Shown here in pieces: positions 54,368 through 64,000 of a stretch of DNA of 64,000 nucleotides. The notes beneath the pieces are model-generated. The model was given only the letters and a program-made list of their open reading frames with translations. It was not told the origin of the DNA and ran no database searches. This stretch comes from Trebouxia sp. TZW2008. Lineage: Eukaryota; Chlorophyta; Trebouxiophyceae; Trebouxiales; Trebouxiaceae. The number at the start of each line of letters is the position of its first letter. The first letter of the stretch is position 1. A program made the translations under genes and the position numbers. Location of the stretch: assembly GCA_002118135.1 (NCBI GenBank), contig BDIU01000160.1:346799-410798 (forward strand). The letters are read 5' to 3'.

Positions 54368-57300
54368 TGTCGAGCTACCCGAGACTATAGAGGAGTTCCT
54401 AGACGATGGCGCAGTACAGTCCATTGCTTTCAATCGCAGAGGCACGCTGCTTGCAGGTACCCAGCACCACCATACAGCTAAGCGCACCATGCTTTGTTTT
54501 GCAGCCATGAACTTTGCTGCTGTTGTCTGTTTGCTGCAGCTGGATGCGCTGATGGCTCAATAGTGATCTGGGATATTGACACCAGAGGCGTCGCACAGCG
54601 CTGCACACCACACAGGTAGCAGCTATTGAAATGAGCAAGTGTTTCTGTTTAGCACGCATGCTGCACTGGTGAATAGCCCAACTTCAGCTGCATGCTGCAG
54701 CGCAGCAGTCACTTCTGTTGCTTGGTCCAAGAGTGGCCGCCTTCTTCTGTCTGGGTCACTTGACAAGACTGTGTCACTGTGGGACTTGCAGCAAAACACA
54801 CAGGTATGGCTGCTGCTTCATCAAATGCTATAGTTCTTAGTACTTTTGCTAGTGCTCTTCGCACGACAATGGCATGCGTGCTTCACAATGTGCAGCAACA
54901 GCACCATGATAATGTGAGCAACCTGTGGCTATCATCTGGAGCATTTGACTGTAGTGTGGCGGCATGAGCTTTTACACGTTCATGTGTTGCCTGTGCAGGA
55001 GCATCAAATCAGTCTTGAAGGTTCTGTGGTACATGTTAGCCTGCAACCTGGGCACCTGCCCATTAAGTGCATTGCCAGCTTTGCAGTGGGCCCGCCTGTT
55101 CTGGTGGACTTCAGCAGCAAAGCTGCAAAGCCGCTTCCTGCCCTTGTGATGGGTGAGTCTAGCTTTGGCATCATTGCATGAACACACATCTCCTACCATT
55201 ATAAAAGCATTTGATGCACGTCATGTTGCCTGATGCGGCCTCTCACCTGCGTTTGGGGCACCTGCCCAAACAGTGCATTGCTAGCTTTGCAGTGGGCCCG
55301 CCTGTTCTGGTGGACTTCAGCAGCAAAACTGCAAAGCCGCTTCTTGCCCTTGTGATGGGTGAGTCTAGCTTTGGCATCATTGCATGCACACACATCTCAC
55401 CCCATTACAAAAGCATTTGATGCACGTCATGTTGCCTGATGCGGCCTCTCACCTGCGTTTGGGGCACCTGCCCAAACAGTGCATTGCTAGCTTTGCAGTG
55501 GCCCCGCCTGTCCTGGTTGACTTCAGTGGCAACGCTGCAAAGCCACTCCCTGCCCTTGTGGTGGGTAAGTCTAGCTTCGGCATCATTGTGTACAAACGCA
55601 ATGCACATCATGTTGTCTGATGTCACCTCGCATCTTCTCTTAGCCATAGCTGTGTTCCCAGCATGGCATAAGAAGATGTTATCTGTGTCTTGTGACACTG
55701 ATTGCAAGTGGTCATATGCCTCAGCTAGCGGATTGAGTGGATCTGAGGCTGTCTGCAATCAAGGCTGGATAAGAGGCTGATTCAACAGACCTGTCATAGG
55801 CTGATGCGCCTGGCACTTGCATCCTGCCACAGCTACCCGGCATCATGCCAACTTGATTTGCCTGCTGCATCAGATGGTGCTACAGAGGCTTTTGTAATGT
55901 CCAAGGCAGGGTGACCATTTGCAGCATTCTGCCTTGCTGCCTTGCGTTGTCGGACAATGCATGCAGAATTCTCAGTAAAAATAGTCCAGACGCCATGAAA
56001 AATCCAAAATCATACAAAGTGTGTTTAAATTCCATGCCCAACTTGGCCTTTTTCCAGTTCCAAACAGTGCTGTCCTTGAATGCAGAGGGGGAGGGTAAGA
56101 ACAGTAAGCCAGCCCCCAACACAAGCATGGTTACAGCATTTGCGCTATTTGACAAGGCTGGGGATCTGATCTACATTGGCCAATCCAAGGGCACCATCAC
56201 AGTGCTAGATGCCAACTCCCTGAAATTCCTGGACATTGTCAAGGTCAGCATCTGCACAAGACCTGTTGACTGCCGTGCGATCTCAAGCACAGGTGCTGTT
56301 CTACCAGCTTGCCTAACACCTATCATGGTAACCAAGTGTCGCTGCAGCTTGCACAAGCATGGCTGCTTTGCCACAAGTTGCAGGTTATGTTTCTCTGCAG
56401 GTGCCTGGAGGCTCAAGAATCACAGGGATGAGCCTAAATGCGCAGGACACACAATTTCTGTGAACTGATATGACCTGGCTGTCAGACTGTATCAGCTGTG
56501 CGACAGGGTTGTGTGCAAGTGCAGGTGCCAGGAGGCTAAAGAATCACAGGGATAAGCCTGAACAGGAGGGGGACCAGGCTTTTGGCCACCTGCTATGATA
56601 AAGCAGCCAGGTTGTATCAGCTGCGCGAAAGGGGTCCGTCTGTGTGCAGGTGCCAGATGGCGCAACAATCACAGGGACGAGCCTTAACACGCAGGACACA
56701 CAATTTTGGTAAACTGATATGACCGGTCTGTCAGACTGTATCAGCTGTGCGACAGGGGTCTGTCTGTGTGCAGGTGCCAGACGGCGCAAAAATCACAGGG
56801 ATTTGCCTGAATACGTGGGACTCACGGCTTTTGGTAATCTACTGTGAAAAGGTTGTCAGACTGTATCAGCTGTGCGACAAAGGGTGTGTCTGAGTGCAGG
56901 TTCCAGACGGTGCAACAATCACAGGGACGAGCCTGAACACGCAGGACACACAATTTGGGTAAACTGGTATGACCGCTCTGTCAGACTGTATCAGCTGTGC
57001 GACAGGGATCTGTCTGTGTGCAGATGCCAGGAGGCTCAAGAAGTCACAGGGATGAGCCTGGACATGCAGGACTCACGGCTTTTGGTAAGCTACTATGACC
57101 AGGCTGTCAGACTGTATCAGCTGTGCGACAGGGGTGTGTCTGTGTGCAGGTGCCAGGAGGCTCAAGAATCACAGGGTTGAGTCTGAACAGGAGGGGGACA
57201 AGGCTTTTGGTCAACTGCTATGACCGGGCTGTCAGGCTGTACGAGACGTGCCAAATGGGCAAAAGGCGCCGCAGCTATACTCCGGCAGATCTCAAGGCGC

Positions 57301-60300
57301 GTCTGGCTTCCAACAAGGCAAGCCAGCCATGCCGTGCCATAGTATTAGCAAACTCATGTTCTACAAGCATGCTAGTGCAGTTCAGTGACCCTGCTAGGTG
57401 CATACAGAAACAACAAATTGCCACCAGTTGACTTTGTCCAAAGCCACTTTGTGCCACTGAGAAATCGACACTCAACTCGCGTGTCTGCCAGCATAATCAA
57501 GTTTGCCAGCTGAGCCCAAATTTATTGGCTTTTGTGTAGACTGAGCATCAAGCAAGCTTGCTAGACGTATCTGAAGCAAATGAGATAACTTGTGTGGTCT
57601 GAATGCTGCATTTGGGTGTGTGTCTGCAAGCAGGGGCCTGACTGTCAGATCTAGTGCACATTGCAATGCCCTGTGGTTGATTACTCACTCCTACACTGCA
57701 GCGTTCGTTGTTACACACAGTGATTTGATGTGTATCTGTGCTGGAAGAAGGTCTTCTTTCCAGCACATTGCCTCAAGTGCAGGTGTACTTGTGCTCATAC
57801 ATATGCATTGGACCAGGATTGTCCATCAGCCATTGGGTGTATATGGTGCTCATGGGTCAAGCTGATGGGTGGTGTGCTGTACGGACGCCGAAAGAAGGCT
57901 CAGCGCTTGTCAATGAGGGTGCCAGCTTGAATTTGCTGAGAGGATTCAGTAACAAGCTTGAGCGGTGGCAGTGGCAAGCAGTGGCTCTGCAAGCTTAGTC
58001 TGTGTTGCTTACTGACAAATATCGTATGTTATCCAGATGCCAAAGCAGGGCTCAGCACTTGTCAACAAGAGTGGCAGCCTGGAATTGCTGTGGAAATTTA
58101 GCAACAAGGTTGAGCGGTGGCAATGGCAAGCCACAGGCTTTCAAGCTTGGTTTGAATTGCTTGCTGACAAGTGTTGTGTTGTGCAGATGCCAAAGCAGGG
58201 CTCAGCGCTTGTGAATGAGGGTGCCAGCCTGAATTTGCTGCGTGAGTTCAGCAACAAGGTTGAGCGGTGGCAGTGGCGAGCAGTGGCATTCAGCAACGAT
58301 GATGAGCACATTGCAGCGGCATCCACTGCCAAGAATGAGCACGTCATGTACATATGGAATGCTCATGTTGGCAATCTGGAGCGCATTTTGGAAGGTGAGC
58401 TTTGACACTCAAGTCTATGCATGGCATGACTATCTGTCCTGTGATGCTCATGTGAGTATGCTGTTCAAACAACATGTACTAGCACGTCCTCAACGTGCAT
58501 GTCTTACTGTTGTCTATCGGCATCAAACCCATTGACAAGGGTGCTGAGCACAGCTGCATACATGCATAGTGGCTGTCTGCAAGCTTGACTACAACCGTGT
58601 GCTTGCACCAGCATTGCTTTCCATGCACTGCACATGCAAGTCAGCAACATTGGACGCAATGTGCTTTCTCTGCAAACAGCTCAGCAATACTATATGTAGC
58701 TTGGCACTTGTAGACGCAGAATGTGCCGTCTCCAAGCAGCTTAGCAGTATGATGTGAAGCTTGTGTCAATACAGCATGTCTTGTCTGTCTCCAGTCTACA
58801 GCATGTCTCAACAGCTGCGTAATGTTGTGGAACATTGGCATGTTCACATCAAGATGCACTGTCTGCAAATAGCTCAGCATTGACTGTGTGTTGCAGGGCC
58901 CAAGGAGGGCGCTTTGAACCTGTTGTGGCACCCCTTACGCTCCTGCCTCGCCTCTGTCTCCACCACTGGCAAGGTAAAATCTGAAGGTGTAGGTCAGCAC
59001 ATGATCAAACTTGTTGGAGACAGTTGATTGCTTCTGAACGTACCTAGCTGGCCTGCTGAGCCTGCCTAGCCAACGTTTATAATGAATGAATGAAGCGAAA
59101 ATATCTGATGAGGTCTTGTTTGATGTCTCCTGCAATCAGAGCATTGCACGAGGAATACTTTTCAACTCTGTCTTTGCGCCAAAAGTGAGTCCCAACCGTT
59201 GAACATCTGCATTGCTTTAGCTGCATTACTCTACGCATGCAAGGCGTCTGACCTGTGCTGTGCTAGTGGATTCAAAATCAGATTTCATCTGCAGATTTAC
59301 TTGTGGGCTCCCATATACAGAGAGAACTGGAGCGCTTTTGCCCCTGACTTTGAGGAGCTAGAGGAAAACAGGGAGTATGTTGAACGGGAGGATGAGTTTG
59401 ATATCAATGAGAGGGAAGAGGACCTCATAGTTGCTGCAGCAGCTGCTGCTGCTGCTGATGCTGCAGGTGTGATTTGAGCTTCTGCTCACAAGCCTGTTTG
59501 CTTGCTTGCCGCTACTACTGCTGTTTCTAATGACCATGAAAGTGCTGCTGCTGATGCTGCAGGCGTGACTTCACCTATGACTTACAAGCTTTTCCTTGTT
59601 TGCTTGCTTGCTGCCATTGCAGATGAGAGTTACAATGTGTTATTGGTGCTGCTGCTGCCAATGTTGATGATGCTAGTGCTGCTGCTGCTGCTGCTCTGAT
59701 GTGGCATGCCACCGCAAACCTGCGTTGCCATAGAGTGCAAGTTGCTGTAGCTCTGACATGATCAGCCCAATGTCCTGGTGGACTCTTTCTTTTTGGAGTT
59801 GTCCTGGGGTTTGTTTGGAGCGATTTGAAGTTGTCCCCCCTTGCCACCCATGCTTTGCATGCTGTGAAGTCATGAGAGCCCAAAGGAGCAAGGAATGTCA
59901 GCTGTGTGCAGAATCATGGCGTTTTGTGAGCCAGCAACCGGCCCTTTGATACTCTGAAAGATTGCCGACTGATGGAAATGTCTACATTGTGCAGGAGAGA
60001 AAGCAGAGGTGGACATCATGACCATTGAGGACGAGCCTTTCTTCAGCAGTGATGAAGAGCAAGAGCAGCAGGGAGAGCAGCTGCACTACCTGCCTGTCAC
60101 CATACAGCAGCCAGCTCCAAAACCAGATGTCAAGTAAGGCCAACGCTCTCTTGGTACCCCTGCATGTTGCCCATTAGTCCCACTGCACCAAGTCTTGTCA
60201 GCAGATGCCAACTATGACCAATGCATCAAGTCTTTTCGATAGATGCCAAGTGAGGCCAATGCTCTTACTGTTAGCAATGCAAATTTCAATGCTCTCTTGG

Positions 60301-61448
60301 CGCCCTTATGTTCTGCCAGGCCAAATTGCTGCACCAGGTCTTTCAGCAGATGCCAAATGAGGACACTGTGCTCTAAGTAATGCTGTCACTGTTACCAATG
60401 CAACACTCAATGCTCTTTTGGCCCTCTTGTGTTGCCAGTGATGATCACCGCACAAAAGCTTTTATCATTCCAGCAGATATCATTGGTCAACCCACATGGC
60501 ACTTCTGGGAGATTTGATGACAGCACCATTGATTTGCTTATGTTTTATACTGATGTCCTAGCAAGACTTTGTTGCATGACTGCAGTGGACCCTCAGCTGA
60601 CGAAGATATGGAAGAGGAGGAGGAAGAAGGGGGTCCAGCCATCCGGCTGGGCCATGCTGATAGGGAGGCGTTGCAGTCAGCAGGAGACAGCCTTGCACCA
60701 TCTCACAGTGGCCAGTATGACAGCAATGAAGGCAAGTCTGTGAACCGATGCTTGTAGCGTTCTGTGCTGCACCTTGTCTTGTCTTCCTGTTCTCGTATCA
60801 ACAAAGCACTGCTTTGGTTGCATGATCTCACAAACGCATTTGCTGCAAGACAGCCTCGTACCATCCAACAATGGGCATTTGTGAAAGCGACGAAGCTCAT
60901 CTCATGAGCAGCAGTGCTTCACGTGTCCATTGCAAAACAATTGTGATTGTGAAGATGATTTCCGAATGTAGAAGCATCAACATGCATTGCTGCATGTGGC
61001 TTTAGCTGGCGCCAGCAAGTAAAGCTGCAAGCTTTGGCTGTCTTGACAAAACATTTGTGATTTTCGTGACACTCTGCAGTTCATATGAAATGTCATCCTC
61101 ATGCTATTATCTGTCATTCAGACGGCGCCGCAAGGGCAGGCCTGTCAACCTGAAAGGCCGTTTGAGCTGTGACCAGTCAGTAAAGCTGCAAGCTTTGGCT
61201 GTGGTTGTCCTGATGCATGCATTGTGATCTCCACGAAAAGGTGTATTGCAGGTGTGCATTCTACAATGCATGACTTGTATCTTACTGGCTGTCTTTCAGA
61301 TGGCGCAGCACGGGGTAGAAAGGTCAACCTAAAAGTCAAGCTAACAAGAGCGGCGCCCAAGTCAAATTTGAGTGAAGATCAACAGCACGATTCTGAACAG
61401 GATGTCAGGGCGCAACCTGCACAGAAGAAGAAACGCCGAAGACAGTAA
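54368..61448 (+). CDS. RBBP5: RBBP5/Swd1 homologue, WD40 subunit of COMPASS H3K4 methyltransferase
   Basis: Twelve exons assigned: 54368-54456, 54540-54615, 54701-54803, 54999-55152, 56086-56243, 57150-57317, 58187-58394, 58897-58973, 59295-59466, 59995-60133, 60586-60731, 61300-61448; about 546 residues plus a short unresolved first exon. Order follows animal and plant RBBP5: LPETIEEFLDDG, FNRRGTLLA, CADGSIVIWDIDTRG, SKSGRLLLSGSLDKTVSLWD, LIYIGQSKGTITVLD, RLLVNCYDRAVRLYE, VMYIWNAHVGNLERILEG, LNLLWHPLRS, then the hallmark ENWSAFAPDFEELEEN with EREDEFDINE, and SSDEE...LHYLPV. A basic C-terminal tail (RGRK, KKKRRR) is probably nuclear-localising. RBBP5 scaffolds the SET enzyme with WDR5 and ASH2L. 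Introns after 57317 and 60731 need GC donors. Six introns contain tandem copies of exon edges. Confidence 0.93.
55067..55620 (+). repeat. RBBP5: Three 206-bp tandem units over RBBP5 exon 4 (EHQISL exon)
   Basis: The segment encoding CIASFAVGPPVLVDFS and its donor recurs with an exact 206-bp period (gtgcattg at 55067, 55273, 55479). The first unit belongs to exon 54999-55152. Units 2 and 3 also keep an open frame and a GT donor (GTGAGT, GTAAGT), but their 5' part differs (LPDAASHLRLGHLPKQ) and lacks an obvious acceptor. Confidence 0.92.
56401..57317 (+). repeat. RBBP5: Seven-copy tandem array of a WD-repeat exon in RBBP5
   Basis: Acceptor plus exon start recur at 56401, 56525, 56650, 56774, 56900, 57024 and 57150, spacing 124-126 bp. 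Only the last (57150-57317) continues into the full exon and a donor. Copies 1, 3 and 5 end in stops after the DTQF-like segment, copy 2 has TAA at codon 5, copy 6 has a one-base insertion, and copy 4 stays open through VVRLYQLC. Each unit holds a CAG acceptor. Confidence 0.95.
57875..58394 (+). repeat. RBBP5: Three copies of the RBBP5 exon starting MPKQGSALVN
   Basis: Copies start near 57880, at 58037 and at 58187 (the functional exon 58187-58394), spacing about 150 bp. The second has an AG acceptor and an open frame that continues unbroken for 150 nt (50 codons) straight into the third, so use of its acceptor would add 50 residues in frame. The first is followed by a stop after about 30 codons. 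Confidence 0.9.
59440..59700 (+). repeat. RBBP5: GCTGCTGAT repeats and donor copies after RBBP5 exon 9
   Basis: The Ala/Asp-encoding (GCT/GCA)n end of exon 59295-59466 with its GCAG|GTGTGA donor is echoed at about 59545-59575 (gctgctgctgatgctgcaggcgtga, with GC instead of GT) and, more loosely, at 59645-59698. Confidence 0.7.
60120..60425 (+). repeat. RBBP5: Tandem copies of RBBP5 exon 10 donor edge
   Basis: The donor region gatgtcaagtaaggccaac at 60126 recurs as gatgccaagtgaggccaat near 60242 and gatgccaaatgaggacac near 60349, each followed by variants of gctctcttggcgccc and the intron beginning. Copy spacing is about 105-115 bp. Confidence 0.75.
61118..61345 (+). repeat. RBBP5: Duplicated start of RBBP5 last exon
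   Basis: Acceptor plus exon start at 61300 (GGCGCAGCACGGGGTAGAAAG) has a copy at about 61122 (GGCGCCGCAAGGGCAGGCC, then GTCAACCT). Surrounding intron (agtaaagctgcaagctttggctg) is also duplicated at 61016 and 61169. The upstream copy reads RRRKGRPVNLKGRL in one frame, another basic block. Confidence 0.8.
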
Positions 61449-61707
61449 TGCAAGCAGTCGTTCACAACAACTGTTTGCTACTCTAGCTGACCACCTGACT
61501 GCTACCACGTGTTGTGAGTCATCTTGCAGGCCTTTTAGGAAATTATTGTTGCCAGAAGTACCCTGTATTCAGTGTAAGCAAGCCTGAGGATAAGCTGTCT
61601 GTAAGGCTGTAACTGGAGAAACCAAAGCGAAACATGAAAAAATGAGTCAAAATTACGCCTGCCAAGCTGAGCGTCTGAGGACTGATTGCTGAGTCCTCCT
61701 CACTGAG

Positions 61708-63563
61708 TCAAAATTGCTTATTGCCAATCTTGCGCACACTGGCAATATTGTCCATAACATCACTGATATCTGGCTGCTCGCCAAAATTGTCTTGCACCGG
61801 TCTCTTAGGTCGTTTGAGCGCATCTGAATCATACCGGGGTTTCAGCACATACCAAACATTCAATAGCAAAGCAGCCTGCAGCAGCACCATCACAACTGAG
61901 TGTGCAAACCACACCTTCCACAACTGATTGCAAATGCTTTGCAGTCTGCATCATTGTCTTGAGCAATTGATTGCAACGCAATGCACAATTGATTGAAAAA
62001 CCGTGCTTTCCACAATTGAACGTGCAAAGCTGTCCAGGAACCAGCATTGAGTTCCTAGTGCAGTGTGGAGCGCTGGCCAGGTCATGCAAAGCTTCAAAAA
62101 CAGTGTGCTTGCATGCTGCCCTCTGACAAGTCCCAGATATGCAGAACATGTTGGCCATAGCACTCTACCTTGAAGGACAAGAAGCCTAGCACTAGGCATC
62201 CCTCCTCAGTCTGTGTGACTGTATGTAGGCCTGAAAAATTACATGCCCACACGCCTGCTGCCAGGCCAACTGGCACCAGAAGTCTTGGTCTGAGGGCAGC
62301 CCTGTATTGGTATGAATGCATTTTGGTATTTGTGCCTTACAGAAACCCTCGGCTTCATTGAGCGAATAGTATTGTGGATACAAGAGGCTGCAGGGAAGAA
62401 TCTTGGCTAGTTGAAGACAGAATATGCCTGGCCAGACTCGGTGAAATGCTCAGCACAGGATGCTGAATGCCTTGTTACTGACAACATGCTATATGCAAGT
62501 GCATGCCTCTGTCTCAACTTGTCTTGCCTGTTCATGCAGAGCAAATGCAGCTTGCAGTGAGGCATTGTCATTTTGACATCTCCAGGCATCAAGACAGCAG
62601 CATGCAAAACTTGTACACTGGTCCTGACTCAGGGTACTGATCACACCTGTATGCATTGCACGCATCTGTGCACACCTGCAGCTAAGCATCAAGTCAGGAT
62701 GAGTAAGAACACACCTGTACGCAGCTGCACCAATTGCGAAAGGTCTGGCAAATCCCTCAACATTGTCCTCTGCATCCCAGATTGGCACACTGTCTGTTGG
62801 CAGAACAGCATCAATCTGCTGCTGGAGGAGTATCAGATACGCGTAACTGGCGCTAGAGCCAATCAATGCAGCAAGCGCTGCCTGTACAAGTAAAAGGCAA
62901 AGTGAGCACCTGTAAACTTGATATGCGAAACAACCCTGTCATGAGTCCATGCCAAAGCAAATTGCCGCATCACAGCTTGCCCAAGCGGATTACATACAGA
63001 ATACAAATGCATGTTGCAGGTCATGTACTTGACTTGTATACAACAATGTGTATGGCGGCTGACAACAGGCTGAGTTCACTGTTCATGTGGTGCATCATGA
63101 ACTGTATTTTGGGTGTGTGCATGAAGTAGAAAAGATAGCTGACCGGCCCAGAAACGGTGAGCAATAGGTATGCCGCCAGGAAAGCGCCAAATCTTTGAGT
63201 TCTTCCAAGCATCTCATCCTTTAGCTCCTGATATTGCATCGCATACTGCCTGGCCTGTGCTGAAGTTTGAGGTGACACTGCTGTATTTGCTTGCTGCTCC
63301 TGCTGTGACACTGTCAATCTGCACAGGCGCGAGTCTTCATGTACAATTCAGGCGGTTGACTGGCGGCTGTTTACTGAGAGCAATGGTGTCGCATTGCACG
63401 CGCACCTATCGCTGTCAAAGTTTGAGACATTCACGACAACACCGCGCCGTGGTTGGGGTTTTTGCAGGCTCACGTTGCGAGGCAGCGCGACACTGGGTCC
63501 GCTGAATCTGCCACTGGTGCTAGCAATCGGGTTGCTGAAGCCATCCACGCAGTGGCAGCGCAT
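61708..63563 (-). CDS. Plastid four-helix membrane protein, CGL160/AtpI-like (tentative)
   Basis: Exons 63563-63406, 63318-63144, 62881-62715, 62301-62169 and 61875-61708, all phase-consistent, give 266 residues. The first 50 residues are Ser/Arg-rich with few acids, typical of a plastid transit peptide. Then come a polar helix (YQELKDEMLGRTQRFG) and four membrane segments: FGAFLAAYLLLTVSG, AALIGSSASYAYLILL, RPRLLVPVGLAAGVWAC, and LGFLSFKAALLLNVWYVL across an exon joint. The tail is polar. The sequence RPRLLVPV after AAYRAAL and the overall layout recall the green-lineage CGL160/AtpI-like proteins that help assemble the plastid ATP synthase membrane ring. That name is from memory and should be treated as a hypothesis. 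Confidence 0.7.
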
Positions 63564-64000
63564 CCTTTAGCTGCTGTGTCTCGGAGCAGCCCAACAACTT
63601 TTTATCGGGGCAGCTGCAGATCGCTGGCAGGTTGTCTATACCTCAGTAAATGCGAGCTTATTGATCAGAAGCGCGTGGAGTGAAAATGGACCACACACTA
63701 TTGTGGTGCAACGTCGCGTGAAACTTTGGGCGCTGACAGTCTCAAGCGGGTGCAAGCTGAGAGGGGCCGTTACATCGAGCGTTATACGACTAGCTGCGGG
63801 GCAACCGTAGTCAAATTACTCGATACCCCTGATTTGAATTTGGGTGTGCCATCGCCACACTCCGAGCGTTCCCGAAAACCATTTACCGCATCAGGCGGGT
63901 GCCATGCAATCAAAGGTGCGGGGACCTGACGGAGCAGTTTGCAACAGCTGCGGCACAAGTGATGGCCACTGCAGTGTTAACACTTAAAAGCCTTTTTTGC
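63564..64000. other. CpG-rich upstream region at right edge
   Basis: Upstream region of the plastid membrane protein gene, CpG-enriched. A plus-strand ORF of 67 codons from 63726 (MGADSLKRVQAERGRY) is open but unrecognised and may be the first exon of a divergent gene that continues beyond the window, or chance. Confidence 0.35.

Noticed and set aside
56401..57149. Reading the six upstream units as extra WD-repeat coding exons
   Set aside because: Five of six carry stops or frameshifts and none has its own donor; family alignment needs only one copy.

Overview
This window is nuclear DNA of a green alga, most likely a trebouxiophyte of the Coccomyxa type. The evidence is a nuclear chlorophyll synthase with a plastid-targeting N-terminus, a second plastid membrane protein gene, intron-rich genes with GT-AG (and some GC-AG) introns, CpG-enriched gene starts, and abundant TGCATGCA and CTTGC-type words. 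The organism call is an inference. No prokaryotic operon, viral gene or complete transposon was seen. Gene models were built by hand from splice signals, reading phase and remembered family sequence.

Left part (1-18.7 kb): two minus-strand genes. The first (11922 to beyond base 1) encodes a chromatin protein with a SAND-like Cys/His module, a long low-complexity middle, and an extended PHD finger very like that of KMT2/trithorax H3K4 methyltransferases; its C-terminus lies outside the window. The second (18714-13054) encodes a 682-residue coiled-coil protein. Between them lies a CpG-rich block with a 158-codon ORF.

Middle (18.7-44 kb): a gene-poor 2 kb, an F-box/LRR protein (20714-22459), guanylate kinase (22889-24695), a DHRS11-like short-chain dehydrogenase (25257-27559), a second, intronless F-box/LRR protein (30080-28272), a large acidic/Gln-rich coiled-coil protein (39446-31191) and, divergent from it, a Cys-based protein tyrosine phosphatase (39619-43886).

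Right part (44-64 kb): chlorophyll synthase (48557-44622), a small coiled-coil protein (50806-49415) divergent from a TMEM50/UPF0220 membrane protein (51011-51970), a 64-codon Cys/His ORF, the complex I subunit NDUFS5 (53279-52802), an RBBP5/Swd1 COMPASS subunit (about 54.3-61.45 kb) and a plastid four-helix membrane protein (63563-61708). RBBP5 and a KMT2-type enzyme belong to the same H3K4 methyltransferase complex.

The most striking feature is structural. Most of the intron-rich genes carry tandem, partly decayed copies of exon edges (part of an exon plus its splice site and flanking intron). These range from two copies to the seven-copy array of a WD-repeat exon in RBBP5. They look like decoy or pseudo-exons lying beside the functional exon. 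I also found four introns whose reading phase requires a GC-AG boundary, two introns whose retention would keep the frame open, a 30-bp hairpin covering a 3' splice site, and a fold-back palindrome inserted in one repeat copy.
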